Positions 16,088-24,435 of a stretch of 64,000 nucleotides of DNA are shown here, piece by piece (within the stretch, counting starts at the first letter, position 1; the number at the start of each line of letters is the position of its first letter). Source of the stretch: Australimonas brisbanensis (GTDB taxonomy: Bacteria; Chloroflexota; Dehalococcoidia; Lucifugimonadales; Australimonadaceae). Both the position numbers and the translations under genes were made by a program. A model generated the notes under the pieces. It worked only from the letters and a program-made list of their open reading frames with translations. It was not told where the DNA came from and searched no databases. The stretch lies in assembly GCA_038147155.1 (NCBI GenBank), contig JAYQTA010000006.1:62001-126000 (forward strand), written 5' to 3'.

Positions 16088-17356
16088 GTGCGCATCGGCG
16101 ACCTGCCGCTGAGGACCGCCGTCCTCAACATCTACTTCCCCTCGCTCCTGATGACCATGGGGCAGGGGCTCATCATCCCCGCGCTGCCGAGCATCGGCGC
16201 CTCCTTCGGTGTCTCCGGCGCCCTTGCGGCGCAGGTCATCACCGTCCAGCTCATCGGCCGGGCAGGCTCGCTGATACCGGTGGGCATCATGGTGGACCGG
16301 TGGGGCTCACGCCCGCCCATGATCATCGGCGCATCGCTGGCCACGTCCTCCGGGCTGGCCGCGGCGCTGGCGCCCAACTTCGCGGTGATCATCGCCTCCC
16401 AGCTCACCTGGGGCATCGGCATGAGCATGTGGATGTTCGGCCGGGAGATCGCCGCCTTCTACATGGTGCGGCCCGACCAGCGTGGGCGGCAGATGATCGC
16501 CCTGATGGGCATCGGCTCCACCGGCAACTCCATCGGCCCGTTCCTGGGCGGGTGGCTTACCGACCACGCGGGCATCTCCTCGCTGTTCTACGTGTACGCG
16601 GCCACCTCGGCCGTGGTGCTGCTCATCTCGCTGCGCCACCGCGACGCCCACGGCGCGCAGCCGCGCAAGGGCGGCGGGCCGCTGCGGGTGGGCAACGTGC
16701 GGGACATCCACCCGTTCTTCCGGGTGACCTACGTGGTGCTGTTCCTCTCCACCTTTGGGCAGATGGCCCGCAGCCAGGTGACCAACTCCATGTTCCCGCT
16801 CTACGCGCAGGAGCAGTTGGGCTACTCGGCCACCACCACGGGCGCGCTCTTCGGCATCGTGGGCATCGTCACCTTCGCCATGATCGTCCCCACGGGGCTC
16901 ATCTCGGACAAGATGGGCCGCAAGTGGTCATCGGGCGGGGCGGCGGTCTTCTCCACCATCGGATTCGTGGCGCTGCCGTTCTTCTCGCAGATCTACGCGC
17001 TGGGGGGGTCGCTGCTCATCATCGGCATCGCCAACGGGCTGGCCATGGGCGCCATGACCATCTACACCTACGACATCGTGCCGATTCACGCGCGCGGATC
17101 GCTCCAGTCCATGCGCCGGTCCATCGGCGAGGCGGGGGCGATGCTGGCCCCGGTGATCGCCGGAGCGCTGGCGGTGGCCTTCTCCCCGGGCGCGGCCTTC
17201 TGGGCCTTCGCGCCGCTGCACGGTCTCTCGGCCTTCCTGCTCATCTTCGTGGCGCGTGAGAGCCTGCGCGCCAAGCGCGCGGCGGGCGCGCCCACCGACG
17301 AGGAGATCGCCGCGGGCGCGCCCGGACGGGGATCGGCGGAGGCGACGCGGGATTAG
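16088..17356 (+). CDS. MFS transporter
   Basis: 422-residue twelve-helix major facilitator. The first loop carries the MFS motif as GIMVDRWGSRPPMI and the second half repeats it as GLISDKMGRKWSSG. GTG 16088 is chosen since the sequence before it (MRPSPCPSGAP) is not membrane-like and GGAG precedes it at usable distance. The C-terminal tail is soluble, alanine/glycine-rich. Substrate cannot be told from sequence; the general pattern resembles multidrug or small-metabolite exporters. It has no same-strand neighbours and converges on the acidic small-protein gene (4-bp overlap of ends). Confidence 0.85.
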   Translation: MRIGDLPLRTAVLNIYFPSLLMTMGQGLIIPALPSIGASFGVSGALAAQVITVQLIGRAGSLIPVGIMVDRWGSRPPMIIGASLATSSGLAAALAPNFAVIIASQLTWGIGMSMWMFGREIAAFYMVRPDQRGRQMIALMGIGSTGNSIGPFLGGWLTDHAGISSLFYVYAATSAVVLLISLRHRDAHGAQPRKGGGPLRVGNVRDIHPFFRVTYVVLFLSTFGQMARSQVTNSMFPLYAQEQLGYSATTTGALFGIVGIVTFAMIVPTGLISDKMGRKWSSGGAAVFSTIGFVALPFFSQIYALGGSLLIIGIANGLAMGAMTIYTYDIVPIHARGSLQSMRRSIGEAGAMLAPVIAGALAVAFSPGAAFWAFAPLHGLSAFLLIFVARESLRAKRAAGAPTDEEIAAGAPGRGSAEATRD

Positions 17357-17565
17357 GCGGCCCAGCGGGCCATGATGGTGCGGATCTCCTCGTCCTGGTC
17401 GCACAGCGAATCCATGGTCACCTCATCCACCATCCCGACGAGCAGCGCCAACTCTTCGTTGACGGTCTCTGACTCGTCGGTGCACAGGTCCATGAGGTCG
17501 CCGAAACCCTCATCCTCCTCTTCCTTCTTCTCCTCGTCCTTCCTACCCTTTTCCTCTTCTGCCAT
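17353..17565 (-). CDS. Small highly acidic protein, 70 aa
   Basis: Starts at ATG 17565 behind GGAGG. The first 25 residues are almost only E, K and D (MAEEEKGRKDEEKKEEEDEG), followed by a better ordered helical part with two cysteines (DLCTDESE and DSLCDQDEE) and a final IRTIMARWAA. No family recognised. It follows the small membrane-protein gene by about 25 bp on the same strand, downstream of the O-antigen-ligase-like gene, so the three could form one transcript. Confidence 0.55.
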   Translation of the reverse strand: MAEEEKGRKDEEKKEEEDEGFGDLMDLCTDESETVNEELALLVGMVDEVTMDSLCDQDEEIRTIMARWAA

Positions 17566-17590
17566 GTCCTTGCCTCCGGCGGCCCGCACC

Positions 17591-17776
17591 CTAGAGGGTG
17601 GAGGCCAAACCCACGTTGAAGATCAGGCCCGCCAGCGCCGGAGCGATGAGCAGCGCGCCCCCCGCGATGGCGGCATTGATACCGAAGAAGTAGAAGAAGG
17701 TGTAGGAGTAGCCGCCCTCCGCCACCTTCGGCGCCAGCGCGTTGACCACGCTGAGCATGATGACCACCGGGACCAT
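17591..17776 (-). CDS. Small membrane protein, about 61 aa
   Basis: From ATG 17776 the frame encodes two hydrophobic helices, VPVVIMLSVVNALAP and AAIAGGALLIAPALAGLIF, joined by a polar, aromatic-rich loop (GGYSYTFFYFFG). The same frame extends upstream without stop to the O-antigen-ligase stop (TGA 17836-17834) through LLTNLNFLNTA, so the true start may be a nonstandard codon further up. No family recognised. Position suggests co-transcription with the ligase-like gene. Confidence 0.5.
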   Translation of the reverse strand: MVPVVIMLSVVNALAPKVAEGGYSYTFFYFFGINAAIAGGALLIAPALAGLIFNVGLASTL

Positions 17777-17833
17777 GGCGGTGTTCAGGAAGTTCAGGTT
17801 GGTCAGCAGGCCTTTTCTTGCGCGCGATCCAGG

Positions 17834-20170
17834 TCAGAGCGGCGAAGCCCCCAACTCATTCAGCAGGTCCAGCACGAAGGACACCGGGCGCAGACGGTAG
17901 GCGTGCTGCGCTGCGACGATGGCTTCCTCGTCCCGGCCCAAACCCTGCATGGTGATCGCTCTGGTGTAGTAGTAGAACGCCAATTCCGTGTTATCAGGTT
18001 GGCTGCTTACCAGTTCTCTCACGACTTCCAACGGTTGCAGGGCAGCCTCGAACTCCCCCCTGCGCGCATAGGACCACGCGAGTCCCGCATGGCTCTGCCA
18101 GAATCCAGGGAGTAGCTGCGAGAGAACCAGGGCCTCCCGCGCGCTCGTGATCGCCGATTCATCACGGAGCGCCCCCAGTTCCCGGTGGAACTCAGACGCC
18201 CGCGCCCAGGCACGGTGGTCCAGCGGGTTGCGCTCCAGAGCGCTCAGCGCCCAACTGTACGCTTGGGAGAAGAGGCTCAGCTTCGTGCGCACGTCGTTCT
18301 CCAGGAGGCCCCGGTCGAACAGCCCCTGCGCCACGCCCATCCGGCTCAATGCAGAACCACCGTCCAGGCCCACGGAGCGCTCTTTCACGTCGATGATGGC
18401 GTCCCTTGCGCTCACCAGGCCCGCGATATCACCGCTCTGCTGCGCCTCAGCCACCTGCTGCTCCAGCGCATCGGCCTGCCCGTTGTTGACCGAAGCGGCC
18501 AGAGGGCTCCAAACGATGACGAACCAGAGGACTAGCGTTACCAGTCCGATGACACCCAGGCCCACGAGCCGCGAGAGGGCTGGCCCCTCTGCCGCCGCCG
18601 CACGCGGCGAGCGGTACCGGGTCTGGCGTCGCTGCGGGGTGGGGCGTGCTGATTGGAGCTGCTCGGTGGTTGGTGCGCTTGCGAACCGCGCGACGGCGAG
18701 TGCCCCGATCAACGCGGCCAACGCCCAGGAGAGCAGCAGGTCGGAGACCTGCGCCTTCCCGGGGATCTGCTCGACGATACGACCCGCCAGAGCGGCGCTC
18801 AATCCGATGAGCAACAGGCGGTACCAATCGGGGGTGGCATCAGCCCTGGCGGCGCGCACCAGACGTACCAGCGCGAGCGCCAGGGCGATGATCAGCGCCA
18901 CGTATGCACCCACGCCCAGCAACCCCAGCTCCAGTGCGGTGTGGATCAGGAAGTTGTGGCCGTGGGTGGCGAGCTCAAAGGTGTAGGTGGACTCGCCAGC
19001 CATGGGGTAGGCGTACCCAAACATATCCTGCCCAAACCCCACCAATGGACGCAGGAACCGCGGGGAGATGGGCGGGACCTCGGGGTACTGCTCGGTGTCC
19101 ACCCAGGGAACGGTGAAGTACACCTTCGTTGCGGTTTTCCAGGTGATGAGCCGGTTCCCCAGTCCACCGGCCGTCTGCGCGAACCCCTCGACCCGGTAGC
19201 CGACGGCGTTGAGGCCTGAACGGCCCGTCTCCTGCACCGGAAGCATGATGAATACGCCCACCACCAGCACGGCGATGGCGCCGATGCCCACCAGCTTGCC
19301 GACCAGTACCTTGCCGTACTGGCGCCAGAGCAGGCCCACGAAGACGATCGCGGCAACGATGCTAGCCACCCAAGGACCACGGGAGAGACTGAAGACGATG
19401 GCCGCCCCTGGCAGCGCCAGAAGCATCCCCCCGATCCACAACTGGGCGGGAAGCGACATGCGATCGCGGTACGAGAGGAAGAGGGCCATCACCAGTGGGA
19501 CCGTTATCACCAACACGGAGCCCAGGAAGATGGGGTTGCCGAAGGTGCCGGGGGCACGGTCCTCTGGCACCGGGGCGGTGCGGAACGGGTCCACCCCGAA
19601 GTGCTGAGCGAAGGCCATGAGGCTGGCGAGCTGCGTCACGATGGTCAGGCCCCACAGCACGCGGACCAGCTGCTCGCGTTTACGCAGGTGGCGCAGCATG
19701 ACGGTGAAGACGACCAGGTATGAACCCACGTTGACCAGCGCATAGGTGTCCCAGCCCGAGTCGATGCCGAAGGCGCTGATGGACTTGACCGGGGCGAACA
19801 CGAAGGTGACCAGGTTAGCCCCCGCCACCCCCAACGCAGCCAGGATGATCCAGCGCGCAGCGCTGGCGTTGATAGCCACCCAAGCGGAACGAGGGAACGC
19901 CCGCAGGCCCGCCAGGGTGGGTTTCCCCGGCTGGAGCGTCCACTCCAGCGCTAGGAGCACCACCAGCGCGAAGGCCACCGTGCGGAGCACGAACACCTTG
20001 GGTACCTGGATGAACCCCTGCATGAACCCCTCGGGCATGATCACCAGGGGCACTAGCACCAGGGCGATGAGCCAGCACGCCTCCATAGCGCGGAGCAGTG
20101 GCCGTGGGGTGCGGCTCGCGGCGGGCTGGGTCTGCATGCGTGTACCTAGCCACGGGAAGAATGGAGCCAT
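17834..20170 (-). CDS. O-antigen ligase/Wzy-like polytopic membrane protein with C-terminal TPR-like region
   Basis: 778 residues. The N-terminal ~480 residues hold about 12 membrane helices; the family hallmark is the large loop followed by HGHNFLIHTALELGLLGVG, as in Wzy_C/O-antigen ligase proteins that join glycans to lipid or polymerise repeat units at the outer face of the membrane. After a basic linker (about 500-530) and one more helix near 535-555, the last 220 residues are soluble helical pairs of TPR type (for example SQAYSWALSALERNPLDHRA and the EEAIVAAQHAYRLRP repeat). No glycosyltransferases are nearby. Start at ATG 20170 or ATG 20137; the second fits the first helix equally well. 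Confidence 0.8.
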   Translation of the reverse strand: MAPFFPWLGTRMQTQPAASRTPRPLLRAMEACWLIALVLVPLVIMPEGFMQGFIQVPKVFVLRTVAFALVVLLALEWTLQPGKPTLAGLRAFPRSAWVAINASAARWIILAALGVAGANLVTFVFAPVKSISAFGIDSGWDTYALVNVGSYLVVFTVMLRHLRKREQLVRVLWGLTIVTQLASLMAFAQHFGVDPFRTAPVPEDRAPGTFGNPIFLGSVLVITVPLVMALFLSYRDRMSLPAQLWIGGMLLALPGAAIVFSLSRGPWVASIVAAIVFVGLLWRQYGKVLVGKLVGIGAIAVLVVGVFIMLPVQETGRSGLNAVGYRVEGFAQTAGGLGNRLITWKTATKVYFTVPWVDTEQYPEVPPISPRFLRPLVGFGQDMFGYAYPMAGESTYTFELATHGHNFLIHTALELGLLGVGAYVALIIALALALVRLVRAARADATPDWYRLLLIGLSAALAGRIVEQIPGKAQVSDLLLSWALAALIGALAVARFASAPTTEQLQSARPTPQRRQTRYRSPRAAAAEGPALSRLVGLGVIGLVTLVLWFVIVWSPLAASVNNGQADALEQQVAEAQQSGDIAGLVSARDAIIDVKERSVGLDGGSALSRMGVAQGLFDRGLLENDVRTKLSLFSQAYSWALSALERNPLDHRAWARASEFHRELGALRDESAITSAREALVLSQLLPGFWQSHAGLAWSYARRGEFEAALQPLEVVRELVSSQPDNTELAFYYYTRAITMQGLGRDEEAIVAAQHAYRLRPVSFVLDLLNELGASPL

Positions 20171-20224
20171 CGTAGCCGGGCCCTCCCCGCGCCGCCAACC
20201 CGGTTGCCCACCCTGCTGCCTCGG

Positions 20225-20815
20225 TTACGCACGCACCCATAAGCAGGCGGAGAGCCGCCGCAGGCCCTCGATGGGCCCAAGGTCGTCAGCTGCGCCGGTG
20301 AAGAGCACCCCACCGGGAGCCAGTCCCGCCACCAGCGATGCACCCAAGCGCCGCTTGCCCTCCGGGGCCAGGTACATGGCCACGTTGCGGCAGACCACCA
20401 GGTCGAATCCCGTGGCGTAGGCACCGCTGAGCGCGTCGTGCCGGGCGAATCGCACGTGCATGCCCAGCGCGCCGCGCACGTGGAGCGCGCCGTCGCACCA
20501 GACAAGGTGCACATCGCGCAGCCGGGCGGGGAGCGCTCGTGCCTGGGCCGGGGTGTAGGGCCCGCCACGGGCCGCCAGAGCCAGCATGCCCGGATGAACG
20601 TCGGTGCCCACGATGGCGTGGGTCGGGCCGGGGCGCTCCTCGTGGGCCAGCATCGCCAGGGTGTAGGGCTCGGCCCCGCTGGAGCAGCCCACGCTCCACG
20701 CCCGCAGCACCCCTCGGCGCTCCAGGAGCCCGGGCAGGTGAACGGTGCGGAGCAGTTCGAACTGGTCAGGGTCGCGGTGGAAGGCCGTGGTGCACCCCGT
20801 TGGGCCCTCGCCCAA
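20225..20815 (-). CDS. CheR-type SAM-dependent methyltransferase, catalytic domain only
   Basis: 196 residues. The SAM-binding motif SVGCSSGAEPYTLAML, the acidic loop VGTDVHPGML and the motif FDLVVCRNVAMYL match the catalytic domain of CheR, which methylates glutamates in chemoreceptors. FHRDPDQFE at the N-terminus is the typical entry to this domain, but the separate N-terminal helical CheR domain that contacts receptors is missing. No chemotaxis genes are in the window, so an orphan role (other protein target) is likely. It lies between tRNA-Met and the O-antigen-ligase-like gene on the same strand. Confidence 0.75.
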   Translation of the reverse strand: MGEGPTGCTTAFHRDPDQFELLRTVHLPGLLERRGVLRAWSVGCSSGAEPYTLAMLAHEERPGPTHAIVGTDVHPGMLALAARGGPYTPAQARALPARLRDVHLVWCDGALHVRGALGMHVRFARHDALSGAYATGFDLVVCRNVAMYLAPEGKRRLGASLVAGLAPGGVLFTGAADDLGPIEGLRRLSACLWVRA

Positions 20816-20865
20816 CGCCGGTGTGGAGGGCGCGCGCGTGGCAGGGGGCGGAGGGGGAAGGGGTC

Positions 20866-20940
20866 TGGTGGCAACGACAGGATTCGAACCTGTGACCTAG
20901 CGCTTATGAAGCGCCCGCTCTGCCGCTGAGCTACGTTGCC
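20866..20940 (-). tRNA. tRNA-Met (CAT)
   Basis: Minus-strand cloverleaf: acceptor GGCAACG/CGTTGCC fully paired, D-arm TAGCTCAGCGGCAGAGC, anticodon loop TTCATAA, T-arm ACAGG-TTCGAAT-CCTGT, encoded CCA (20868-20866). The fully paired acceptor end and lack of three consecutive G-C pairs in the anticodon stem argue against an initiator tRNA; elongator Met, or tRNA-Ile2 with a modified C34, remain possible. Confidence 0.92.
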
Positions 20941-21023
20941 ACCGGGGTGCGCCGGGGAGCCAGCCGCTCGACCCGTCCGCAGGAGCGATGATAGCCGAGC
21001 GCCGGAGAGAGCGTCAAACCGCT

Positions 21024-22298
21024 CTAGGAGGCCGGGGCCTGTCCGGGGCGCAGCCGCAGCGGCAGGAAGAGCGCCGCGATCATGGCGCACACGTTGAGCA
21101 CGGCGGCGTAGGGGAAGATGACCCCGTAGTCATCGCCCATGGCGGCGATGAGCCCACCCAGGATCAGGGGGGAAGCCGCTCCGAACAGGGCGTTGTTGCC
21201 CCAGAGCAGCCCGATCATGGAGCCCTCCAGCCGGCGTCCCTCGGCGATGTCCAGCGAGGCGGCCTGGGTGACGTTGGCCACGGCGAAGCGCACCGCGCCC
21301 AGTACGGCGATGAGCACGGTGAACAGCGGGGTGACGGTGCCCACCAGGGTGAGGCCCGTCAGCAGCACCACCGAGCCTGCCATGGTGGCGAGCATCACCG
21401 GCTTGCGGCCAGCCTTGTCCGAGAGCATGCCGATGAGCGGGGGGATGAACACCGCAGTCAGGGACATGACGGTGATGTGCAGCGCCACCACGGCGGCGAT
21501 GCGCACCCCGCTCACGTCAGCGTCCACCTCGCGCAGGGCCTGGGCGATGAATAGCGGCAGGAAGAAGACCACGGCCCGGTCGGCCATCCCCCGCAGACCG
21601 CTGACCAGCAGCAGCACGGGCAGCGCCCGATCGCGGAACAGCCCGCCGATGCTGCGCAGCTGCACCCCCGCGCCCCGGCGCTGCACCGCCGTCTGCGGGA
21701 TGCCCAGCCGTGCCAGGACGACGTAGAGCACGACGGCCACGGCGCTGATGAGGAAGAACCCGGCCACCAGCACCTCACGCCAGGTGATGAATGCCAGCAG
21801 CGCCGCCACCACCAGGGGGGTGATCACCTCCCCCACCCCACCCGAAGAACGGTGCAGCGACATCATCAGCGCGCGGTTGTTGGGGAACGATGCCGACAGG
21901 ATGCCCAGCCCCACCGGGTGCCAGAAGGAGCCCCCCGCCGCGCCGAAGGCCAGGGCCGCCAGCAGCAACGGGTAGTTGGGCGCGGCGCCCACCAGCAGGT
22001 AGCCCAGCGCCATCAGGAAGAGGGAGGAGGCCAGCAGCAACCCCCGGCGGCCGGCGAACAGGTCGATGAAGAACCCGCCGCCCATGCTCATGAGCCCACC
22101 CGCCGACTGGCGTATCACCGCCAGCACGCCCGCCGAGACGGGGTTGAGCCCGAAGGCGTCGTAGATCGGGTTCAGCAGCACCAGAAAGCCGTCGGCGTAC
22201 ATGTGCTGGAAACCGTGGCCGGCGATGACGGTGCCGGCCACGCGCTTCGCCTTGGCCGGGGCGAGTGCCCCAGCCGCCACGGCGTCGGTTGCTGCCAT
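21024..22298 (-). CDS. MFS transporter, Fsr-like
   Basis: 424 residues, twelve predicted helices. HGFQHMYADGFLVLLNPIYD at the start and SFWHPVGLGILSASFPNNRA in helix 4 are like the fosmidomycin-resistance (Fsr) branch of MFS exporters/importers. The inter-domain loop is basic (GIPQTAVQRRGAG). It is the third gene of a minus-strand run after the diiron protein and amidohydrolase genes (28 bp gap), so it may import the compound they degrade or export a product. Confidence 0.85.
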   Translation of the reverse strand: MAATDAVAAGALAPAKAKRVAGTVIAGHGFQHMYADGFLVLLNPIYDAFGLNPVSAGVLAVIRQSAGGLMSMGGGFFIDLFAGRRGLLLASSLFLMALGYLLVGAAPNYPLLLAALAFGAAGGSFWHPVGLGILSASFPNNRALMMSLHRSSGGVGEVITPLVVAALLAFITWREVLVAGFFLISAVAVVLYVVLARLGIPQTAVQRRGAGVQLRSIGGLFRDRALPVLLLVSGLRGMADRAVVFFLPLFIAQALREVDADVSGVRIAAVVALHITVMSLTAVFIPPLIGMLSDKAGRKPVMLATMAGSVVLLTGLTLVGTVTPLFTVLIAVLGAVRFAVANVTQAASLDIAEGRRLEGSMIGLLWGNNALFGAASPLILGGLIAAMGDDYGVIFPYAAVLNVCAMIAALFLPLRLRPGQAPAS

Positions 22299-22326
22299 TC
22301 TGGTCCTCCGCAGGGGGATGGACGGA

Positions 22327-23493
22327 CTAGGAGATGCCGTAGCAGGCCGCGGCGTTGTCCCACATGAGCTTGCGCATCAGCCCCTCGCCCACGCCCTGCT
22401 TGCCCCACTCCAAGACGATGTCGGCGGAGTTGGGGAAGCGCGATTCGGCGTGGGGGTAGTCCGAGCCGAACATCAGCACGTGCTCGCCCATGATCTCGCT
22501 GACCAGCCGCACCAGCTCCGGCCCTTCGTGCAGGACGATGGCCGCGTGGAAGCGCCCGCCGGTCATGTACTCGGTCATGGTGTGCTTGAGCCCCTCGGCC
22601 ACGTAGCCCATGTAGACCACCTGGTCCTCCATGCGCTTCATCCAGAAGGGCAGCCACCCGAAGCCCGACTCCAGCACCGCCAGCTTCAGGTCCGGGTAGC
22701 GGTCCATGAGGCCCGCGCCCAGGAACGCCGCCACCATGCGCATCGCCCCCCACGGGTGCGAGGCGGTGCGGGCCACGAAGGGGTTGTCCCACAGGTCGCG
22801 GTAGCCGGGGTAACCCGCGGCGAAGGAGTGGTGCACCACCGTCAGGCCCGCCTCGTTGGCGGCGGCCCAGATGGGGTGCAGGTCCGGGTGGTCCACCGGC
22901 TTGCCGATGGGCAGGTTCACCATCACCCCGCGCGCCCACTTGCTCCCGGCCCATCGCTTGATCTCCTCGACGGAGCCCTCCACGTCACGCGCCGTGGTGA
23001 CGATGAGGGAGGTGAGCCGGTCGGGGTGACGCCCGCAGGCATCGTCCAGCACCCGGTGCATCGCGGCCAGCAGGCCCAGGTCCACGGCGGGCTCGGCGTG
23101 GCCCTGCGGCACCGACGGCACCATCAGGTGCACGTCCACCCCCTCCTCGTCCATGTCCCGCACGCGGGCGTCCACGTCGAAGTCCGCCCCGCCGGTGGAG
23201 GGGGTCTTGAAGCCCATGAAGGTCTGGAAGTGGCGCTTGGCGTTCGGGTCCGGCGCGGCATCGCCCAGGCGCCGGGGCGGGTTCTCACCCCACCCGCCGC
23301 CGTCCTCGAAGCGCAGCAGGTGCCGGTAGGGCGCGGGCATCTCCTCCCCCGCCCAGCCGATGCGCTGCTCACGGGTGGCGAACTCGCCCGCCTCCGTGCG
23401 CTTGCGCAGCGCCGCGTCCATGAAGGGCAGCAGGCTCTCCACCGTGGGGTGGAAGTGGGTGTCGGCGTCGAAGATCCGGTAACCGTTGCGCAC
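22327..23493 (-). CDS. Amidohydrolase-2 family metal-dependent hydrolase/decarboxylase
   Basis: 388-residue TIM-barrel protein of the ACMS decarboxylase-like family. IFDADTHFHP gives the metal HxH on strand 1, TVVHHSFAAGYPG the strand-5 histidines, and MFGSDYPHAESRFPN the conserved aspartate on the last strand. Such enzymes decarboxylate or hydrolyse aromatic or muconate-type acids. GTG 23493 is chosen because AGGAG lies 8 nt upstream; an ATG at 23526 gives a poorly conserved extension. It sits between the ferritin-like diiron protein gene (upstream) and an MFS carrier (downstream). Confidence 0.85.
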   Translation of the reverse strand: MRNGYRIFDADTHFHPTVESLLPFMDAALRKRTEAGEFATREQRIGWAGEEMPAPYRHLLRFEDGGGWGENPPRRLGDAAPDPNAKRHFQTFMGFKTPSTGGADFDVDARVRDMDEEGVDVHLMVPSVPQGHAEPAVDLGLLAAMHRVLDDACGRHPDRLTSLIVTTARDVEGSVEEIKRWAGSKWARGVMVNLPIGKPVDHPDLHPIWAAANEAGLTVVHHSFAAGYPGYRDLWDNPFVARTASHPWGAMRMVAAFLGAGLMDRYPDLKLAVLESGFGWLPFWMKRMEDQVVYMGYVAEGLKHTMTEYMTGGRFHAAIVLHEGPELVRLVSEIMGEHVLMFGSDYPHAESRFPNSADIVLEWGKQGVGEGLMRKLMWDNAAACYGIS

Positions 23494-23552
23494 GGAACTA
23501 CTCCTGGGGCCCGCAGGGCCGCTCATGGGTGATGGTGAGGGCGCGAGCGCCG

Positions 23553-24323
23553 CTAGACGATGAACCCGGCCAGACGCTCCGGGAGTACTATATCGCCCCG
23601 GTCTATCTGCGCGACGCGCTCGTCGGAGAGGGGGAAGCCGAACTGCTCGTTGCGCATGCGCAGGCGCTGGGCGGAGATGGCCGCGACCATCTCGTGGGCC
23701 AGCGCCCAGTCGGCCTCGGAGTTGGAGGCCCCGGCCAGTTCATCCGCCCCGTGGGCGGCGTGGTCCACCTCATCGTCGTAGACGCCCTTGCAGGCGCGGG
23801 CCACCGCGTCCGAGACCGGGTCACCGCCGATGCGGCTCCCCTCGTAGTAGATGGACGCCCCGCCCCCCTCACAGAAGGAGGAGGCGAAGCGCGCCAGGCC
23901 GCCGTGCTTCTCGGCGTAGCCCCTGCGCAGCATGCGCAGCTTGTTCTCCTGCTCGTACTCGTACTTGGCCACCTCGGGGATGGTGATGGGGCGGCCCAGC
24001 AGGTGCTGGATGATGTCGGCGAAGAGGACGTAGTGCCGGAACTCCTCCTCCAGGAACTGGATCGTCCCCAGGAAGTCCGTCCGGTCTACGCCCGCCTCCA
24101 GCTTGGGGTACTCAGCGTGGAGCTTCTCGATGAGCCGGATGATGATGCCGTCGGTGCGGGGCTGGAGCTCCTTGTAGGCCTGCAGCCATAGCCACCGCAG
24201 GTGCTCCTCCCTGGAGCGTGGGGCGGCGAAGAAGGTGCGCGCCACCTCCGACTCGCCCGCCCACCAGCGAGAGGCGAACTTGGTGAGTTCGTTCCGCCGC
24301 CTGCGAACCTCTGCTGCGTCCAT
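23553..24323 (-). CDS. Ferritin-like diiron-carboxylate protein, putative oxygenase
   Basis: 256 residues, strongly helical. Two ExxH motifs, E94-x2-H97 (EEFRH) and E185-x2-H188 (DEVDH), with additional glutamates on the first helix (around E52 or E66) and E152 (FCEGGG) or E161, give the E-ExxH-E-ExxH ligand set of a diiron four-helix bundle. The GGGASIYYEG loop between helices is unusual for storage ferritins, so a substrate oxidase is more likely. It is first in an operon with an amidohydrolase and an MFS gene, with a TATAAT box 30 bp upstream. The substrate is unknown; I do not recognise a named subfamily. Confidence 0.65.
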   Translation of the reverse strand: MDAAEVRRRRNELTKFASRWWAGESEVARTFFAAPRSREEHLRWLWLQAYKELQPRTDGIIIRLIEKLHAEYPKLEAGVDRTDFLGTIQFLEEEFRHYVLFADIIQHLLGRPITIPEVAKYEYEQENKLRMLRRGYAEKHGGLARFASSFCEGGGASIYYEGSRIGGDPVSDAVARACKGVYDDEVDHAAHGADELAGASNSEADWALAHEMVAAISAQRLRMRNEQFGFPLSDERVAQIDRGDIVLPERLAGFIV

Positions 24324-24352
24324 GACTGCCTCCCGCCTTCCGGATGCGGGCG

Positions 24353-24391
24353 ATTATAGGTTATAGGGGGGGCTCGCGCGCGTAAGCGAGC
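24353..24391. promoter_or_regulatory. Divergent promoter/operator region
   Basis: A perfect TATAAT on the minus strand (24358-24353) serves the diiron-amidohydrolase-MFS operon. Next to it is an inverted repeat GCTCGC (24372-24377) / GCGAGC (24386-24391) with 8 bp between the arms, placed where a regulator could affect both this promoter and the divergent NMT1-like gene. Confidence 0.5.
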
Positions 24392-24435
24392 GTGGGCAGG
24401 TATGATGCCGCCCAGCCCGCCCCCGGAGGCCGCTC

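Noticed and set aside
17777..17836. TGA between the O-antigen-ligase-like gene and the small membrane ORF as readthrough or selenocysteine
   Set aside because: The ligase-like protein ends naturally at this stop, no cysteine is expected there, and the following codons show no family continuation.
20225..20815. Chemotaxis locus
   Set aside because: Only an isolated CheR catalytic domain; no receptor, CheA, CheW or CheB genes.
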